A DNA stretch of 64,000 nt from NCBI RefSeq assembly GCF_021347895.1, contig NC_067120.1:16663361-16727360 (forward strand), given 5' to 3'. Numbering within the stretch: position 1 is the first letter of the stretch; every line of letters starts with the position of its first letter. The stretch is from Acanthochromis polyacanthus (Eukaryota; Chordata; Actinopteri; Pomacentridae). The notes below the pieces were generated by a model that did no database searches, was not told the origin of the DNA, and was given only the letters and a program-made list of their open reading frames with translations. The position numbers and the translations under genes are program-made. Below are positions 60,231-64,000 of this stretch, piece by piece.

Positions 60231-62084
60231 TTAAAGTCCAATTTCACGGCTTGTTTTGATTATGGTAACATGGCCGAATTTTTGACGCAAATTGCTCAGA
60301 ATGAGGCTGTCTTCCCGGTCGTCTGCTGTTCTCATTGATGCACTCCAAGTTTGTCTGTGTTCATGTTGAGTCTGAGTTTTGCAGTTCCAGTAAAAGTGAT
60401 GTGGAAGCTGGAAATCTCTCGTGCTCATATGCAGAGCTGACAGTTGTGCATCTGTAGATTCTGCTTTTTTAAAGTGAGTGTGAATTAGATGAAGTAATTT
60501 TTAAAAATTATCTGACACAAACTATTCAAAGAGTACAGTATGTATAACTGTGTTTGGTCATCTTACAAGGGTTTGATGGAAGGATGATTGAGGGTCAAAA
60601 TTACAGGAAAAATGTGTCCCAGATTTGAGATATATACACCTCTCAGATTTCTGCTTTCCTAACGACAACTTCATTCTAAAAAAAATAACATGTGTGTGAA
60701 AAGTTATATTTACAATGCATATACAGTATCTCCGTTACTGTGGTTGATTCAAAGAACACACAAACACTGTTTTCACAGGGTTTCTTTCCCTTTCGAGAGC
60801 AGTTCCACTGTGAGGTCTGTGGATCAACAATAACCAAGACATTGTTTTGAATGTTGAGAGCACCACAAACCAAAGCCTACTTAATTCAATTGCATCGAGT
60901 TGGAAGACCTAACCAAACAAGATCGTAAATGGAAAGACGATGAAAAGCAGATGATACCGCTCTAGAGGCTTATTCTGTTAAATGTAACCAAAAATGTGAA
61001 TAAAACTGAAGTTGAGCTTATACAAGGCAGAACCACATGCTGGCACACACATCACACAGACTTACAAACACAGTAACAAATTACACAACACCTCCTTTTA
61101 ACATTTTAATGATTAAAATGCATTTCTTCCACTCTGAATAATCTATTTAGTTTAAATGTGACTACATATGCAACATTACATCTGGACCTGTAGACAGCTC
61201 AACATTGCTATAGGTCTTGGCAGAAATCACTCCGTAGGTGAATTTTGTTGAGCTTAATGCAGAATCACAACAGAATCACATTACAACGTGCTGAATACTT
61301 TCATTTCACATGATTCCAACCATATAATGCATGTCATGTTTTGAAAAAACATGACTGCACTTTGGCTGTAAACAGTGAACTCTATGTGTACTGTATTTCA
61401 TGCAGTACTACCAATATTTCTAATCTGCTCATATAAATGTTGCATTACTCAACTCACAGAATTCTGAAGTTGTGTTTTGTGTGACTTTTTATTTCCCAGA
61501 AAACTGCTGTGTGTACATGTGGCCTGAGCCACGGTAGGACTGAGGGAGCTGTGGTGGTGTGGAGGTTACTTAAAGCATATAGGGAAGGGCTTGACTGCGC
61601 ACTGCAAAAAATACTTAGCCACCATAGAATATGATTCATTACATATTAATTCAGTGCAAAACATTTTAATCTTTAATCAAAATTGCAAAGCAAGACAAGA
61701 AATCGCAAAAACCAAACCGTTGAACGTTGATTTCTTGTTTTTTCGCATTTAATCTAATGCACTGTTGTTTCTTTACAGTTTCAATTATACATTATATAAC
61801 TTGCATCCGATTAATTTATAAAGCTCTTTGTTTATGCCATATCTTGTTTCTAAACGTACAATCACACCGAATAACTCGTGGGCGTCTTGTTTTTTGCAGT
61901 GCGTCCGCTTTACGCACACGCAGTCTGAAATTTGAATCGCGTTTTAAAAGCCCCAGCAGCAGCCACAAGTCAGAGAGCAACAGATCCCCGTGTGTGAGCA
62001 TCAGGTTGCTCCATATACGGGTTGGAGAGGCACTTCACAGCCCCTCTGGCACTTTATCTAAAGGGCGCGCAGAGGGGCAGTGCC
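60231..62084. promoter_or_regulatory. 5' region of the vasotocin receptor gene
   Basis: Immediately upstream sequence and presumed 5' UTR of the receptor. Base composition rises in G+C from about 61880 towards the start codon. No canonical TATA box at a fixed distance is convincing, so no promoter is placed precisely. Confidence 0.3.
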
Positions 62085-63033
62085 ATGCACACTCCTGGCA
62101 GCGCGCTGCTCCTGAGTGGAGAGAACCAGTCTGTGCTTTTCAATCTCACTACTGATCTGATGATGGGAACGTCTGGGAACAACACCGTGCACCCGAACGG
62201 ATCTGATCCGTTTGGGAGAAACGAGGAGGTGGCTCAGTTCGAGATCATGGTCCTGAGCATCACCTTCGTGGTGGCTGTGATTGGGAATGTGAGCGTCCTG
62301 TTGGCGATGCACAACACCAAGAAGAAGATGTCACGGATGCACCTTTTCATCAAACACCTCAGCCTGGCCGATCTGGTGGTCGCCTTCTTCCAGGTGCTGC
62401 CGCAGCTCTGCTGGGAAATCACCTACCGCTTCTACGGTCCAGACTTTCTGTGCAGGATAGTGAAGCACCTCCAGGTGATGGGGATGTTTGCGTCCACCTA
62501 CATGATGGTGATGATGACCCTGGATCGTTACATCGCTATCTGCCACCCTCTGAAAACCCTCCAGCAGTCCACCCAGCGCTCATACATCATGATCATCTCC
62601 ACATGGATGTGCAGCCTGGTGCTCAGCATCCCACAATACTTCATCTTCTCCCTGAGCGAGATCGAGAACGGCTCAGACGTCTACGATTGCTGGGCGCACT
62701 TCATCGAGCCCTGGGGCGCCAAGGCGTACATCACCTGGATAACCGTGGGCATCTTCCTCGTGCCCGTTGTCATTCTCATGATGTGCTACGGGTTCATCTG
62801 CCACACTATATGGAAAAATATCAAATTCAAGAAAAGGAAAACGATGTCTGGGGCTGCGAGCAAGAACGGATTGATTGGGAAAAATTCAGTCAGCAGCGTG
62901 ACAACTATATCAAGAGCCAAACTGAGGACCGTTAAAATGACTTTCGTGATAGTTCTGGCGTACATTATCTGCTGGGCCCCGTTTTTCATCGTGCAGATGC
63001 GGTCTGTGTGGGATGAAAACTTCCAGTGGGCTG
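62085..63033 (+). CDS. avpr1a: V1a-type arginine vasotocin receptor, exon 1
   Basis: A G-protein-coupled receptor for vasotocin, the fish vasopressin orthologue; V1-type receptors couple through Gq to phospholipase C. The start is the ATG at 62085 (G at -3); an upstream TTG-led extension is ignored. Exon 1 codes for 316 residues plus one base. The extracellular N-terminus has four N-glycosylation motifs (N14, N20, N32, N38). TM1-TM6 lie at about 52-75, 88-110, 123-147, 167-187, 215-240 and 285-307. The C123-C202 pair should form the conserved disulfide, 'DRYIAICHP' starts at 147 and 'CWAP' is at 296-299. '[20 protein letters not shown]' and '[17 protein letters not shown]'-like motifs are typical of the V1a/oxytocin receptor group, and '[11 protein letters not shown]' favours V1a. 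The exon ends at G|GTGAGT between TM6 and TM7, the conserved intron position in this family. Which of the duplicated fish V1a paralogues this is cannot be told here. Confidence 0.96.
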
Positions 63034-63796
63034 GTGAGTGCTGATCAAATGAAATCAATCTTTACTCAATATCAGGCTTTTACCAGTCTAGAAATTATGT
63101 GATTTACAGTCAGAGAGTAACACAGAGGCAGTCTCTGGACAGTAAAAGAAAAAAACCCGAAACAAAACAAAACACTGCCCAAAGAAAATTCCAATTACGC
63201 ACAGCCTTTACGCACGAACTTATTTGGCACACAAAACCAAAACTGCGTATAAATAGAGTAAACGTGATTTGAAAAACAGAAGAAAAATGTCAACACTAAT
63301 CTATTGTTTACAAGCCATTTCACTGAACAACAGGATGAAGCACTTTGAGCCTTGCACAACATGAAAAGCTGTTGTTTAGTTAGGGTCTACTGATGTCATC
63401 GCTTTAATCTTGCGTTTTAAAAAATATTAAAATGTTTACCTCATTCCCTAAGAAGCATCACAGCGTTATTACAAAGTTTACATTGATGTAACAAGGGCTT
63501 TAATTTTCTTTTCTGAGACAACGTCTGTGTACCTAAACAGATTCTTTCACTGATATCAACAAAATGGCAGATTAACAAAGTCTTAATATCAGTTGGATTT
63601 TTAACCAGGATTTTTATGATCTGAATTTTGAACTCTGTTTTGTCAGTTTTCTCTTCTTAGAAGAAAAGCACTTTACTTTTAAACACCAGAGGAATTGGGT
63701 TTGACAGGCGTCTCTGCAACCTTGCCTGAGCCACATGTTTTATGCCGTAAACTTCCGTAAATTACCCTTTTCCTCTTTCCTCCCTCTGTTCTCCAG
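63034..63796 (+). other. avpr1a: Intron of avpr1a
   Basis: A 763 bp phase-1 intron with donor GTGAGT and acceptor 'tccctctgttctccag'. The frame resumes as the Asp codon split G|AT. No other feature was seen inside; a 76-codon minus-strand frame crossing the acceptor is spurious. Confidence 0.93.
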
Positions 63797-64000
63797 ATTC
63801 TGTGGACACAGCAGTGACTCTGTCTGCGCTCCTTGCCAGTCTCAACAGCTGCTGTAACCCTTGGATATACATGATCTTCAGCGGTCACCTCCTCCAGGAT
63901 TTTCTGCACTGCTTCTCCTGCTACCGCAAAATGAACATGGACTTCAAGAAAGAGGACTCAGACAGCAGCATCCGCAGGACGACGCTGCTCACCAAGATAT
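63797..64000 (+). CDS. avpr1a: V1a-type arginine vasotocin receptor, exon 2 (partial)
   Basis: Continues the receptor with TM7 and the start of the cytosolic tail, and is cut by the window edge. The translation gives '[20 protein letters not shown]', then the 'NPWIY' NPxxY motif, '[15 protein letters not shown]' (helix 8 followed by cysteines likely to be palmitoylated) and an acidic/serine-rich '[12 protein letters not shown]' stretch, a probable kinase and arrestin target. The '[12 protein letters not shown]' motif is diagnostic of the vasopressin/oxytocin receptor family. The stop codon and 3' UTR lie beyond 64000. Confidence 0.95.

Noticed and set aside
62022..62084. Upstream in-frame extension of the vasotocin receptor
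   Set aside because: It begins at TTG; the ATG at 62085 has a better context and gives a normal N-terminus length.
62085..64000. Oxytocin or V2-type receptor
   Set aside because: Extracellular loop 2 and third-loop motifs, and the spacing after CWAPFF, look V1a-like; a phylogeny would settle it.

Overview
The window looks like a stretch of AT-rich ray-finned fish (teleost, probably percomorph) nuclear genome. The basis is a V1a-type vasotocin receptor with fish-like sequence, intron-containing genes, and a repeat load of Tc1/mariner-like MITEs, a pogo/Tigger element, a Harbinger-like element, tRNA-derived SINEs and 5'-truncated LINE tails. No bacterial operons, CRISPR arrays or viral genes were seen. 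All family assignments rest on reading motifs by eye; no database search was run.

Layout. 1-20.7 kb is gene-poor and holds only repeats: a DNA-transposon-like repeat at the left edge, a Myb/SANT-bearing palindromic-ended element at 3.9-4.8 kb, a MITE at 11.2-11.6 kb, a LINE tail at 13.3-13.5 kb, and two dispersed repeats at 17.8-18.2 and 19.6-20.1 kb. 20.8-35.1 kb is a tandem array of one repeating unit: a short noncoding exon 1 ending in CAG|GTATG-type sequence, an intron, and a single coding exon. Three units (A, B, C) carry coding exons at 25.5, 28.5 and 32.35 kb. A fourth unit keeps exon 1 and the intron up to the acceptor but has lost its coding exon at 35.09 kb. The intron of unit A contains a 3.4 kb pogo element bounded by TA. 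The intron of unit C carries a composite repeat insertion just before its splice acceptor. 35.1-61.5 kb is again non-coding, with a 914 bp TTAA-flanked element, three Tc1-like transposase relics, a mariner-like MITE, SINE and LINE fragments and microsatellites. 62.1 kb to the right edge holds exon 1, the intron and the first 204 bases of exon 2 of a V1a-type arginine-vasotocin receptor.

The most unusual content is the array. Each intact product (B 419 aa, C 426 aa) has an N-terminal TIR domain with TLR-like box 1, BB loop and WCxxE motifs. This is followed by two closely spaced membrane segments and a C-terminal cytosolic domain whose motif order resembles TMEM268, as compared from memory. 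I read it as a TIR-TMEM268-like fusion: no leader peptide, no leucine-rich repeats, and the TIR amino-terminal to the membrane, the reverse of a Toll-like receptor. The TIR and C-terminal parts are almost identical between copies, but a sharply bounded patch of about 210-230 bp encoding the two membrane segments is highly diverged between B and A/C. That mosaic suggests homogenised flanks around a variable membrane cassette. Copy A has a one-base frame change in that patch and would make a TIR plus one membrane segment, unless a 44-base GT-AG segment that restores the frame is spliced out. The receptor at the right end is unrelated to the array and is separated from it by about 27 kb of repeats and unannotated DNA.
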